A stretch of 64,000 nucleotides of DNA from assembly GCF_002895005.1 (NCBI RefSeq), contig NZ_POWF01000001.1, forward strand, positions 908,344-972,343. The letters are read 5' to 3'. The translations under genes and the position numbers were made by a program. The stretch's first letter is position 1. Each line of letters begins with the position of its first letter. The notes under the pieces were generated by a model. It was given only the letters and a program-made list of their open reading frames with translations. It had not been told where the DNA came from and searched no databases. This DNA is from Hanstruepera neustonica (GTDB lineage: Bacteria; Bacteroidota; Bacteroidia; Flavobacteriales; Flavobacteriaceae). Shown here piece after piece: positions 27,666 to 34,910 of the stretch.

Positions 27666-28026
27666 GATGTGTCTTTTTAAAATGAAATTGATTGTAGTAA
27701 ATAACAATGATTAATATAAAGGCAAACAAAGCATTAAATTTTCCCCAAAGCAGTAGTTCTGGAACAAGGATGAATTCCAAAATATTCATACTTGCAATAA
27801 TTATAATTTGGGCAACAGCATTCATTTTTGAGTATTGGTTTGATAGAATCCAAAACCCCATAGCAATTTCGAAACATCCTATCGTTATAATTAGAGTTCT
27901 AGAATAGTCTTCACTCAAAATATTTGCAACAATTTGTTCATGTCGAGGTACTAGGTTTAAAACCTTACAAAAAAGTCCGTTTATAAACCAGATACTGGCT
28001 AAAGTTATATTTATAATTTTATACAT
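27646..28026 (-). CDS. DoxX-like membrane protein
   Basis: A 126-residue four-helix membrane protein. The helices are IINITLASIWFINGLFCKVL, TLIITIGCFEIAMGFWIL, VAQIIIIASMNILEFILVP and FNALFAFILIIVIYYNQF; the pattern, with NGLFCKVLNLVPRH in the first loop, is that of DoxX-like family proteins in Bacteroidota. Function is not established. It is the first gene of the operon, and a 24-bp dyad at 28039-28062 ends 13 bp before its ATG, suggesting repression by the neighbouring GbsR-type regulator. Confidence 0.82.
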   Translation of the reverse strand: MYKIINITLASIWFINGLFCKVLNLVPRHEQIVANILSEDYSRTLIITIGCFEIAMGFWILSNQYSKMNAVAQIIIIASMNILEFILVPELLLWGKFNALFAFILIIVIYYNQFHFKKTHHELIKS

Positions 28027-28038
28027 TTTAATATTTTT

Positions 28039-28062
28039 AAACTTTCAATAAATATTGAAAGT
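28039..28062. promoter_or_regulatory. Putative GbsR operator before the DoxX operon
   Basis: A dyad with perfect 10-bp half sites, ACTTTCAATA-AA-TATTGAAAGT (28041-28062), preceded by AA. It matches the site at 28605-28628 at 23 of 24 positions. It lies 13 bp before the DoxX start codon. Two copies this similar, each at the head of a transcription unit next to a regulator gene, are best explained as that regulator's binding sites; binding itself is inference. Confidence 0.65.
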
Positions 28063-28077
28063 ATGATTTAAATTTTT

Positions 28078-28581
28078 TTATTTAAAGAGTTTAAGTAATG
28101 ACTTTGTTAACCAATTTTGTTGTTGGTTAACCACTTTGTTTATCATAGAGTCCATCGTCTCGGTTAGCTCATGTAATGCCTTGGTTTGTTTGATGAATTC
28201 TTTAGTCTTTTCAGTGCCATCATCATTTATGGATGATACATCTTTTAATATTTTTACAACTGGTTTAATTTCACGTCTGCTGCGTTCTTTAGCAACAACT
28301 CTTGCCAACTCTTCAACATCTTTTTCGGTGGTGAAATATTCTTTGCGTTCACCAGGAATAATTTCTTTGGTTACAATTCCCCAATCCATCAGTTGTCTTA
28401 AATTCATGCTGGTGTTACCTCTAGAAATCTTAAGTTCTTCCATGATGTCTTCCATAGACAAGGGTTTTGTTGAAATAAAAAGCAATGCTTGAATTTGCGC
28501 CATAGCTTTATTTATTCCCCAAAGCGAACCCAAACTTCCCCAAGTGCTAATAAACTTTTCTTTTGCTTCTTTATATTCCAT
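28078..28581 (-). CDS. GbsR/MarR-family transcriptional regulator
   Basis: A 167-residue winged-helix regulator. The start MEYKEAKEKFISTWGSLGSL matches the GbsR-like family; the helix-turn-helix is MEDIMEELKISRGNTSMNLR, and the wing GIVTKEIIPGERKEYFTTE. A C-terminal helical dimerisation region follows. GbsR proteins typically repress transport or metabolic operons in response to a small ligand. The ATG at 28581 is chosen because the TTG-initiated extension to 28614 would run through the operator and promoter. It is transcribed toward the DoxX operon, 51 bp away, and each has its own copy of the same dyad, so autoregulation plus operon control is likely. Confidence 0.9.
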   Translation of the reverse strand: MEYKEAKEKFISTWGSLGSLWGINKAMAQIQALLFISTKPLSMEDIMEELKISRGNTSMNLRQLMDWGIVTKEIIPGERKEYFTTEKDVEELARVVAKERSRREIKPVVKILKDVSSINDDGTEKTKEFIKQTKALHELTETMDSMINKVVNQQQNWLTKSLLKLFK

Positions 28582-28585
28582 ACAG

Positions 28586-28614
28586 CAAATATATAAAATA
28601 TTTGAAACTTTCAA
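28586..28614 (-). promoter_or_regulatory. Promoter of the GbsR-like gene
   Basis: On the minus strand TTG (28612-28614), an 18-bp spacer, then TATATTTG (28586-28593): a good TTG-N19-TAnnTTTG match. The -33 half lies inside the operator at 28605-28628, so bound regulator would block polymerase. The -7 element ends 4 bp before the ATG at 28581, implying a leaderless or nearly leaderless transcript. Confidence 0.6.
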
Positions 28615-28628
28615 AAAATATTGAAAGT
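28605..28628. promoter_or_regulatory. Putative GbsR operator before its own gene
   Basis: Dyad ACTTTCAAAA-AA-TATTGAAAGT preceded by AA, with one mismatch in the 10-bp arms. It is identical to the DoxX-operon site at 23 of 24 positions and covers the -33 promoter element of the regulator gene. Confidence 0.65.
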
Positions 28629-28646
28629 TAATTGTATTTCAATTTA

Positions 28647-28715
28647 CATTCAGAACGTAGTGAAGATTCTACAGTAGAGAAAGGATGAGATACTGAATCA
28701 AATTCAGTGTATGAC
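28647..28715. repeat. Degenerate REP-like flavobacterial repeat
   Basis: The piece CATTCAGAACGTAGTGAAG, continuing through ATTCTACAGTAGAGAAAGG and ending in a hairpin ACTGAAT-CAA-ATTCAGT (28692-28708), resembles the dispersed repeat that begins CATTCTGAGCG in many flavobacterial genomes (recalled, not searched). It lies just past the M3 peptidase stop, and the hairpin may help end that transcript although no strong T run follows. Confidence 0.5.
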
Positions 28716-28721
28716 GAAGAC

Positions 28722-30755
28722 TTACTTCTCAATCAAACCAGCACGCTTCAATAAAGCTTCAGGTTGTGGTTCCTTACCTCTAAAACGTTTATAGAGTGTC
28801 ATTGGATCTTCAGTGCCACCCTGTGAAAGTACATTGTCTTTAAATTTAGTGGCAGCACTTCTGCTAAAAATACCTTCTTCTTTAAAATATTCAAAGGCAT
28901 CAGCATCCAGTACTTCAGCCCATTTATAGCTGTAATAACCCGAACTATAACCGCCTTGAAAAATATGAGAAAAAGAAGTGCTCATGCAATTTTCGGCCAC
29001 ATCAGGATATAATCTGGTGTTTTGAAAAGCTTCTGCTTCGTGCGCTTTTACATTGGTAATAGCGGTCGGATCTGAACCATGCCAACTCATATCCAATAGC
29101 CCAAAACTTAATTGGCGTAGAGTTTGCATCCCTTCATGAAATGTTGCAGACTCTTTTATTTTTTCAACAAAATCCATTGGTATGACTTCATGGGTTTCAT
29201 AATGTTTGGCGAAAAGCTCAAGGGCTTCTTTTTCGTAACACCAGTTTTCCAAAACCTGACTAGGCAACTCTACAAAATCCCAAAAGACACTGGTGCCAGA
29301 TAAACTTGGATAAGTTGTGTTGGCCAACATACCATGTAATGCATGACCAAATTCATGGAAAAGCGTGGTTACTTCATTGAAGGTTAATAGGGAAGGTTTG
29401 CTTTTAGTCGGTTTTGTAAAATTGCAAACGATTGAAATATGTGGTCTGCTATTTTCCCCGTTCTTTACATATTGCGGTTTGTAAACAGTCATCCAGGCAC
29501 CATTACGCTTGCCTGGTCTTGGGAAGAAATCCGCATAAAAAATCGAAACGTATTCACCAGATTCGTCTGTTACTTTATAAGTTAAAACATCTTCATGATA
29601 CTTGTCAATGTTGTTGATTTCTTCAAATTGTAATCCATATAACTTACTGGCAATTTTGAAAACGCCATTGATGACATTTTCTAATTTAAAATAAGGTTTC
29701 AGTTTTTCGTCATCTAAATTAAAAAGTTTTTGTTTCAGCTTTTCCGAATAATAAGCACCATCCCATTTTTGAAGTTGGTCAATACCATCTAATTCTTTTG
29801 CAAAATCTTCAAGGTTTTTAAACTCGCGTTCTGCCGCTGGTTTGGCTTTCTCAAGGAGATCATTTAAAAAGGTTTCAACGGTTTCAGGGTTTTTTGCCAT
29901 ACGTTCCTCCAATACAAAATGTGCATGGGTTTTATAGCCCAGTAAATTGGCACGCTTGTGTCGTAATTTGGCTATTTTAAGGACGTTTTCCTGATTGTCC
30001 AATGCATCATTATTAAAACCTTTGGATCCAAATGCTATCGCCAATTTTTTTCGAAGTTCTCGATTCTCGGCATAGGTCATAAAGGGGATGTAACTGGGGT
30101 AATCCAACGTGAAAAGCCACCCTTCTTTGTCTTTGCTTTCGGCCAATTGAGCAGCAGCTTCAATGGCACCTTCTGGAAGACCAGTAAGATCCGCTTCATC
30201 AGTTATCAGTAATTCAAACTTGTTGGTTTCTGCTAATACGTTCTCACCAAATTTTAGTTTTAGTTTACTTAATTCCTTGTCAATGTCTCGCAGTTGCAGT
30301 TTTTTGTCTTCAGGTAAATTGGCACCATTTCTAGAAAAGCTTTTGTATTTTTTTTCTAAAAGTGTCATTTGCTCCGTCGAAAGATTTAAAGTTTCTCTCT
30401 TTTCGTAAACCGATTTCACTCTTTTAAATAATTCCTCATTGAGGGTAATATCATTGCTGAATTCAGACAGAAGCGGAGACACTTCTTGCGCTATTTTTTG
30501 TATGGTATCATTGGTTTCAGCCGAATTTAAATTGAAAAAAATACTAGAAATTCTATCAAGTTGCTCTCCTGAAAAATCTAATGCTTCGATGGTATTTTGA
30601 AAGGTAGGAGAATCGCTATTCTTTACAATTTCATCAATTTCTTCCTTGGCTTCTGCAATTCCTTTTTTAAATGCAGGAAGAAAATCGGCATCGGAAATTT
30701 TTGAGAAAGGTGCTGTATTAAACTGGGTATCAAAGGGTTTATTTAGAATGTTCAT
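28722..30755 (-). CDS. M3 family metallopeptidase (oligopeptidase A / Dcp type)
   Basis: A 677-residue cytoplasmic zinc oligopeptidase. The catalytic motif FHEFGHALHGML contains HExxH, with the third ligand Glu downstream in FWDFVELPSQVLENW. N-terminal helices (FSKISDADFLPAFKKGIAEA) and the C-terminal YSYKWAEVLDADAFEYF are standard for the thimet-oligopeptidase-like family. There is no signal peptide, so it degrades cytoplasmic peptides; whether it acts as a dipeptidyl carboxypeptidase or as oligopeptidase A cannot be decided. Monocistronic; the upstream gap of 213 bp contains the orphan promoter/terminator pair on the other strand. Confidence 0.95.
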   Translation of the reverse strand: MNILNKPFDTQFNTAPFSKISDADFLPAFKKGIAEAKEEIDEIVKNSDSPTFQNTIEALDFSGEQLDRISSIFFNLNSAETNDTIQKIAQEVSPLLSEFSNDITLNEELFKRVKSVYEKRETLNLSTEQMTLLEKKYKSFSRNGANLPEDKKLQLRDIDKELSKLKLKFGENVLAETNKFELLITDEADLTGLPEGAIEAAAQLAESKDKEGWLFTLDYPSYIPFMTYAENRELRKKLAIAFGSKGFNNDALDNQENVLKIAKLRHKRANLLGYKTHAHFVLEERMAKNPETVETFLNDLLEKAKPAAEREFKNLEDFAKELDGIDQLQKWDGAYYSEKLKQKLFNLDDEKLKPYFKLENVINGVFKIASKLYGLQFEEINNIDKYHEDVLTYKVTDESGEYVSIFYADFFPRPGKRNGAWMTVYKPQYVKNGENSRPHISIVCNFTKPTKSKPSLLTFNEVTTLFHEFGHALHGMLANTTYPSLSGTSVFWDFVELPSQVLENWCYEKEALELFAKHYETHEVIPMDFVEKIKESATFHEGMQTLRQLSFGLLDMSWHGSDPTAITNVKAHEAEAFQNTRLYPDVAENCMSTSFSHIFQGGYSSGYYSYKWAEVLDADAFEYFKEEGIFSRSAATKFKDNVLSQGGTEDPMTLYKRFRGKEPQPEALLKRAGLIEK

Positions 30756-30850
30756 TTGTAATTTTTAGTTAGTTAGAAAACCTATGTGTTATTTTTCTTA
30801 CTAAATAATTGATTTTCTGTTTATTAACTTAATTTTAAGACCTTTTGGAC

Positions 30851-30880
30851 TTGTGGATTTGAGATTTAATATTACTTTTG
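30851..30880 (+). promoter_or_regulatory. Orphan Bacteroidota promoter on the plus strand
   Basis: TTG at 30851-30853, a 19-bp spacer, and TACTTTTG at 30873-30880: the ideal TTG-N19-TAnnTTTG arrangement. It points into the purE side of the gap, where no plus-strand gene exists, and is followed by a hairpin with a T run about 80 bp on. Confidence 0.55.
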
Positions 30881-30884
30881 TGGC

Positions 30885-30967
30885 AGATTTTTCATGAGAG
30901 TTTAAAACTCTTAAAAATTTATTGATTAATAGCGTTAAAAACCTCGGCTTTTGTCGAGGTTTTTTTT
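30885..30967 (+). ncRNA. Candidate small RNA, about 80 nt
   Basis: The segment lies between an orphan promoter (30851-30880) and a hairpin with seven or more Ts (30941-30967). It contains a second short hairpin AGAGTTT-A-AAACTCT (30897-30911) and an unstructured AU-rich middle. The only ATG (30894) opens a three-codon frame, so a peptide is unlikely. No known RNA family is recognised. The end coordinate follows the terminator and the start is an estimate 4-5 bp after the -7 element. The hairpin may simply be the purE terminator, so this is tentative. Confidence 0.35.
30941..30960. terminator. Terminator hairpin between purE and the orphan promoter
   Basis: ACCTCG / CGAGGT stem with loop GCTTTTGT. 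The plus strand continues with at least seven Ts; the minus strand with five Ts. It lies 8 bp past the purE stop and can end that transcript as well as any plus-strand transcript arriving from 30885. Confidence 0.8.
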
Positions 30968-30968
30968 A

Positions 30969-31448
30969 TTATAATTCTTTCGCAGAATCAATAACTTTGG
31001 CTTTTAAACCTTCCTTGTAAACCAATATTTTATCTAGAACACATTGGTCTGAACTACCAATAATTTGAGCCGCTAGAATACCAGCATTTTTGGCGCCGTT
31101 AAGTGCTACAGTAGCAACTGGAACACCTCCTGGCATTTGCAAAATAGAAAGTACTGAATCCCAACCATCAATAGAATTACTACTTTTTACAGGAACACCG
31201 ATAACTGGTAAAGGGGATAATGAAGCGACCATTCCGGGTAAATGAGCAGCGCCACCAGCACCTGCAATGATCACCGAAATGCCACGGGTGTGTGCATGTT
31301 TTCCATAGTCAAACAATTTTTCTGGAGTTCTGTGTGCTGATACGATATCGACTTCTATGTCAATATCAAATCCTCTTAAAATATCGATAGCGTCTTGCAT
31401 GACAGGCAAATCGCTTTTACTACCCATGATAATTCCTACTTTACTCAT
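30969..31448 (-). CDS. purE: 5-(Carboxyamino)imidazole ribonucleotide mutase
   Basis: PurE class I moves the carboxyl group of N5-CAIR to C4 to give CAIR in purine synthesis. The 159-residue protein has VGIIMGSKSDLPVMQDAIDI, SAHRTPEKLFDY, the glycine-rich IIAGAGGAAHLPGMVAS and MPGGVPVATVALNGAKNAG. It follows purK by 5 bp, forming the standard purK-purE pair, and ends at a hairpin terminator. Confidence 0.97.
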   Translation of the reverse strand: MSKVGIIMGSKSDLPVMQDAIDILRGFDIDIEVDIVSAHRTPEKLFDYGKHAHTRGISVIIAGAGGAAHLPGMVASLSPLPVIGVPVKSSNSIDGWDSVLSILQMPGGVPVATVALNGAKNAGILAAQIIGSSDQCVLDKILVYKEGLKAKVIDSAKEL

Positions 31449-31453
31449 GTCTA

Positions 31454-32608
31454 TTATTTACTAATTACTTTAATGGTTTTCTTGACCTCTTCTGCGATGC
31501 GTCTGGCTTCACTAATATCTTTATGAACGATAGTAACATGACCCATTTTTCTAAATGGTCTCGTTTGTTTTTTACCATATATATGAGGTGTAACACCTTC
31601 TAATTTCATGATATCAGCAATGTTTTCATAAACAACATGGCCTGTATGTCCTTCTGCACCAACCAAATTTACCATAATTCCGCCAACTTTACTATCGGTT
31701 TGTCCCAAAGGTAAATTCAATATAGCACGCAGATGTTGTTCAAATTGCGAGGTATAACTGGCCTCAATGGTTTGATGACCCGAATTGTGCGGTCTTGGAG
31801 CAACTTCGTTAACCAGAATGTCATCGGTTTGAGTTTGAAACATTTCAACAGCTAACAGACCTACGTGCTTAAAAGCTTTTGAAACATCAAGGGCTACTTG
31901 CTGCGCTTTTATAACGACATGTTCGTCAATTCGAGCAGGACAAATAACATATTCCACCTGATTGGCTTCTGGATGAAATTCCATTTCAACAACTGGATAG
32001 GTTTTTACGTCACCGTCTACATTTCTTGCCACAATAACAGCCAATTCATTCTTAAATGGTATCATAGCTTCCGCTATGCATTCAACATTAGGTAGTCCAG
32101 TCAAATCCTCGATTTTTCTGACCACTTTTACACCATTACCATCGTAACCGAATTGGGCGCTTTTCCAAACAAACGGTAACTGTAAACCACCATTGTTAAT
32201 AGCTTCTTTTATTTCGGATGTGTAAGCAAATCTGGTAAAATCGGCTGTTGGTATGTTGTGATCCTTGTAAAACAGTTTTTGCGTGGCTTTGTTTTGAATG
32301 GTTCGTAAGGTTTTGGAAGACGGATACACTTTGACACCTTCTTTTTCCAAATCTTCAAGTGCATGGGTGTTGACGTTTTCTATTTCAAAAGTTAAAACAT
32401 CAACTTGTTTTCCAAAATTATAAACGGCATCATAATCCATGAGATCACCAAGCTGAAACTCATTACAAGCTATTTTACAGGGAGCTTCCGCGCTGGCATC
32501 CATTACCTTGGTATAGATATCAAATTTTCGGGTCGTATACAAGAGCATTTTTCCCAATTGCCCACCACCAAGAATACCTAGTTTGAATTCTGAAGAGAAA
32601 AAATTCAT
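31454..32608 (-). CDS. purK: 5-(Carboxyamino)imidazole ribonucleotide synthase
   Basis: PurK is an ATP-grasp enzyme that carboxylates AIR to N5-CAIR with bicarbonate. Seen: FKLGILGGGQLGKMLLYTT at the N-terminus, FVWKSAQFGYDGNGVKVV as the ATP-grasp lid, DILVNEVAPRPHNSGHQTIE, and the C-terminal HIYGKKQTRPFRKMGHVTI. The ATG at 32608 (384 residues) follows a -7 element at 32624-32631; the six-codon upstream extension contradicts it. The gene is divergent from the HPRT-adenylate kinase fusion, so both sides of the gap handle purines. Confidence 0.96.
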   Translation of the reverse strand: MNFFSSEFKLGILGGGQLGKMLLYTTRKFDIYTKVMDASAEAPCKIACNEFQLGDLMDYDAVYNFGKQVDVLTFEIENVNTHALEDLEKEGVKVYPSSKTLRTIQNKATQKLFYKDHNIPTADFTRFAYTSEIKEAINNGGLQLPFVWKSAQFGYDGNGVKVVRKIEDLTGLPNVECIAEAMIPFKNELAVIVARNVDGDVKTYPVVEMEFHPEANQVEYVICPARIDEHVVIKAQQVALDVSKAFKHVGLLAVEMFQTQTDDILVNEVAPRPHNSGHQTIEASYTSQFEQHLRAILNLPLGQTDSKVGGIMVNLVGAEGHTGHVVYENIADIMKLEGVTPHIYGKKQTRPFRKMGHVTIVHKDISEARRIAEEVKKTIKVISK

Positions 32609-32623
32609 TACGTTGATTTTGCA

Positions 32624-32631
32624 CAAAAGTA
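32624..32631 (-). promoter_or_regulatory. -7 promoter element before purK-purE
   Basis: The minus strand reads TACTTTTG (TAnnTTTG), 15 bp before the purK ATG at 32608, and overlaps the longer open frame, supporting the later start. Confidence 0.45.
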
Positions 32632-32705
32632 CAAATCAAAACCCTCTGAAAAAACTAAATAACAAACAATCTAAAAGAGAATTCGTAAAACGTTAATCAA
32701 ATGAT

Positions 32706-32713
32706 TATCTTTG
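32706..32713 (+). promoter_or_regulatory. -7 promoter element before the HPRT-Adk fusion
   Basis: TATCTTTG (TAnnTTTG) 22 bp before the GTG at 32736. Together with the element at 32624-32631 it makes a divergent purine promoter region. I looked for a shared operator between them and found none. Confidence 0.45.
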
Positions 32714-32735
32714 CGTTTCTAAAATTAACAATCGG

Positions 32736-33845
32736 GTGATAAAGCTTCGCGATCTATATTTCAAACCGTTTATTTCAGAAGGGGAAATTCAAGTAGCAGT
32801 GCAACGCATGGTAGATGACATTGCGAACGATCTTCAAGATGAAGTACCTGTTTTTATTGGGATTTTGAACGGATCGTTTATGTTTGTCAGTGATTTTGTC
32901 AAGTTATATCCAAAACCTTGTGAGGTAACATTCATTAAGTTGGCTTCTTACGAAGGCTTAAAGTCTTCAGATGATATTCAACGCCTTATTGGTATCACGC
33001 AAGACTTAACAGGTAGAACAGTTGTTATTTTAGAAGATATTATAGATTCAGGGAAAACGCTGGCTGAAGTGCATCGCATTTTCAAAAATGAAAATGTCAA
33101 AGAGCTCAAAATAGCGACCTTATTTTACAAACCTGAAGCCTATAAAAAAGATTTTAAACTTCATTACGTTGGTATTGAAATTCCAGATAAATTTATTGTA
33201 GGTTACGGATTGGACTACAATGGTTTAGGACGCGATTTACCAGCTATTTATCAATTAAAAACCACACAGCACATGACTAATTTAGTCCTATTTGGACCTC
33301 CTGGAGCAGGGAAGGGCACACAAGCTAATTTTTTAAAAGAAAAATATAATTTGGTTCACATTTCCACAGGTGATGTGTTCCGATTTAATATTAAAAATGA
33401 AACAGCTTTAGGTATGTTGGCCAAATCCTATATGGACAAAGGAGAATTGGTTCCAGATCAAGTTACTATTGATATGCTCAATGCTGAAGTTGAAAAAAAT
33501 GCTGATGCTAATGGTTTTATTTTTGATGGTTTTCCAAGAACCCATGCACAGGCTGAAGCACTGGATAATTTGATGGATAGCAAAGATTCACAAATAAACG
33601 CTATGATAGCTTTGGAGGTTGATGATGAGATTTTGGTAGAAAGACTGTTGGAACGAGGAAAGAGCAGTGGTCGTGCTGATGATGCCGATGAATCCATTAT
33701 ACGAAATCGCATAACCGAATATTACAATAAAACAGCTATTTTAAAAGATTACTATTCGGCTCAAAACAAATATTTTGGTGTTGATGGTGTCGGTAGTATT
33801 TCTGAAATAACCGATCGATTAAGTAGCGTCATAGACTCATTATAA
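32736..33845 (+). CDS. Fused hypoxanthine phosphoribosyltransferase and adenylate kinase
   Basis: One 369-residue frame with two complete enzymes. Residues about 1-176 are an HPRT: FIGILNGSFMFVSDFVK, and the PRPP-binding VVILEDIIDSGKTL. From Met180 the sequence is adenylate kinase: LVLFGPPGAGKGTQANFLK (P-loop), HISTGDVFRFNI, FIFDGFPRTHAQAEAL and RADDADESIIRNRITEY; the lid is short (GKSSGRADD), as in the AK1-like form of about 190 residues. The linker QLKTTQH has no stop or frame shift. The start is GTG, matching family N-termini (MIKL). HPRT salvages hypoxanthine to IMP; Adk balances AMP, ADP and ATP. Internal initiation at Met180 could also produce free Adk. I recall similar fusions in Flavobacteriia. 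Confidence 0.93.
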   Translation: MIKLRDLYFKPFISEGEIQVAVQRMVDDIANDLQDEVPVFIGILNGSFMFVSDFVKLYPKPCEVTFIKLASYEGLKSSDDIQRLIGITQDLTGRTVVILEDIIDSGKTLAEVHRIFKNENVKELKIATLFYKPEAYKKDFKLHYVGIEIPDKFIVGYGLDYNGLGRDLPAIYQLKTTQHMTNLVLFGPPGAGKGTQANFLKEKYNLVHISTGDVFRFNIKNETALGMLAKSYMDKGELVPDQVTIDMLNAEVEKNADANGFIFDGFPRTHAQAEALDNLMDSKDSQINAMIALEVDDEILVERLLERGKSSGRADDADESIIRNRITEYYNKTAILKDYYSAQNKYFGVDGVGSISEITDRLSSVIDSL

Positions 33846-33852
33846 TTTTCTT

Positions 33853-33894
33853 GAGTTTAAAATTATTAACTTTTAAACTTCAACTTTTAAACTC
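33853..33894. repeat. Short inverted and tandem repeat between adk and obg
   Basis: GAGTTTAAAA (33853-33862) is the exact reverse complement of TTTTAAACTC (33885-33894), with a 22-bp spacer; inside it AACTTTTAAACTTC is followed at once by a near copy, AACTTTTAAACTC. It could form a weak hairpin in the message between the two genes. AT-rich and possibly meaningless. Confidence 0.3.
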
Positions 33895-33899
33895 ATAAG

Positions 33900-34898
33900 A
33901 TGACCGAAGGGAATTTTGTTGATTATGTAAAACTGTATGTGTCCTCTGGAAATGGCGGTAAGGGCTCTGCGCATTTACACCGTGAAAAATATATTGAAAA
34001 GGGTGGTCCAGATGGTGGTGATGGTGGTCGAGGTGGTCATGTAATTATTCGTGGCAACGAAAATCTTTGGACTCTGTATACTTTTAAATTCAAGCGCCAC
34101 TTTAGGGCTGGTCATGGTGAGCATGGTAGTAAACAACGCAGTACAGGTGCTGATGGTGAAGATGTTTATATGGATGTGCCATTAGGAACGGTTATTCGCG
34201 ATAAAGAAACCAACGAAGTCATTTTTGAAATCACAGAGCACGGCGAAGAAAAAATCATCGTGGAAGGAGGTATGGGCGGACGTGGTAACTGGCATTTTAA
34301 AACTGCTACTAATCAAACACCTCGTTATGCACAACCAGGAATTCCCGGTCAGGAACGAGATATCATTTTAGAATTAAAAGTACTGGCCGATGTAGGCTTG
34401 GTCGGATTTCCGAATGCAGGGAAATCAACACTTTTATCTGTTGTCACAGCAGCCAAACCTAAAATAGCCGATTACGAATTCACAACACTTAAGCCTAACT
34501 TGGGAATTGTAGAATATCGGGACCATCAAACTTTTGTTATGGCTGATATTCCGGGAATTATTGAAGGCGCGGCAGAAGGACGTGGTCTAGGGCATTATTT
34601 TTTACGTCATATTGAACGTAATTCGGTGTTGTTATTTTTAATTCCAGCAGATGCTGACGATATCAAGAAGCAATATGATATCCTTTTAGATGAATTGAAA
34701 CGTTACAATCCTGAAATGTTGGATAAGGAACGGCTTATTGCTATTTCTAAAAGCGATATGTTAGATGCTGAATTGAAATCAGAACTTAAAGAAGAATTAG
34801 ATAAGAGCTTACCAATAGATTATTTATTTATATCTTCCGTAGCACAAAAAGGCCTGCAGGAATTAAAGGATAAGTTGTGGGCTATGCTTCAGAATTAA
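33900..34898 (+). CDS. obg: Obg-family GTPase
   Basis: ObgE/CgtA is a large-subunit-associated GTPase linking ribosome assembly to growth and stress. The 332-residue protein has the glycine-rich Obg fold ([20 protein letters not shown] and [14 protein letters not shown]), then the G domain from about residue 158: [11 protein letters not shown] (G1), TTLKPNLG (G2), [16 protein letters not shown] (G3), ISKSDM (G4) and ISSVAQKG (G5). It lacks the extra C-terminal OCT domain. It lies 54 bp after the HPRT-Adk fusion, a usual flavobacterial order, so probably one transcript. Confidence 0.97.
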   Translation: MTEGNFVDYVKLYVSSGNGGKGSAHLHREKYIEKGGPDGGDGGRGGHVIIRGNENLWTLYTFKFKRHFRAGHGEHGSKQRSTGADGEDVYMDVPLGTVIRDKETNEVIFEITEHGEEKIIVEGGMGGRGNWHFKTATNQTPRYAQPGIPGQERDIILELKVLADVGLVGFPNAGKSTLLSVVTAAKPKIADYEFTTLKPNLGIVEYRDHQTFVMADIPGIIEGAAEGRGLGHYFLRHIERNSVLLFLIPADADDIKKQYDILLDELKRYNPEMLDKERLIAISKSDMLDAELKSELKEELDKSLPIDYLFISSVAQKGLQELKDKLWAMLQN

Positions 34899-34910
34899 AC
34901 TATTTTCTAT

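Noticed and set aside
32609-32735. Shared purine operator between purK and the HPRT-Adk gene
   Set aside because: I compared both promoter sides and found no repeated or dyad sequence long enough to support a regulator site.
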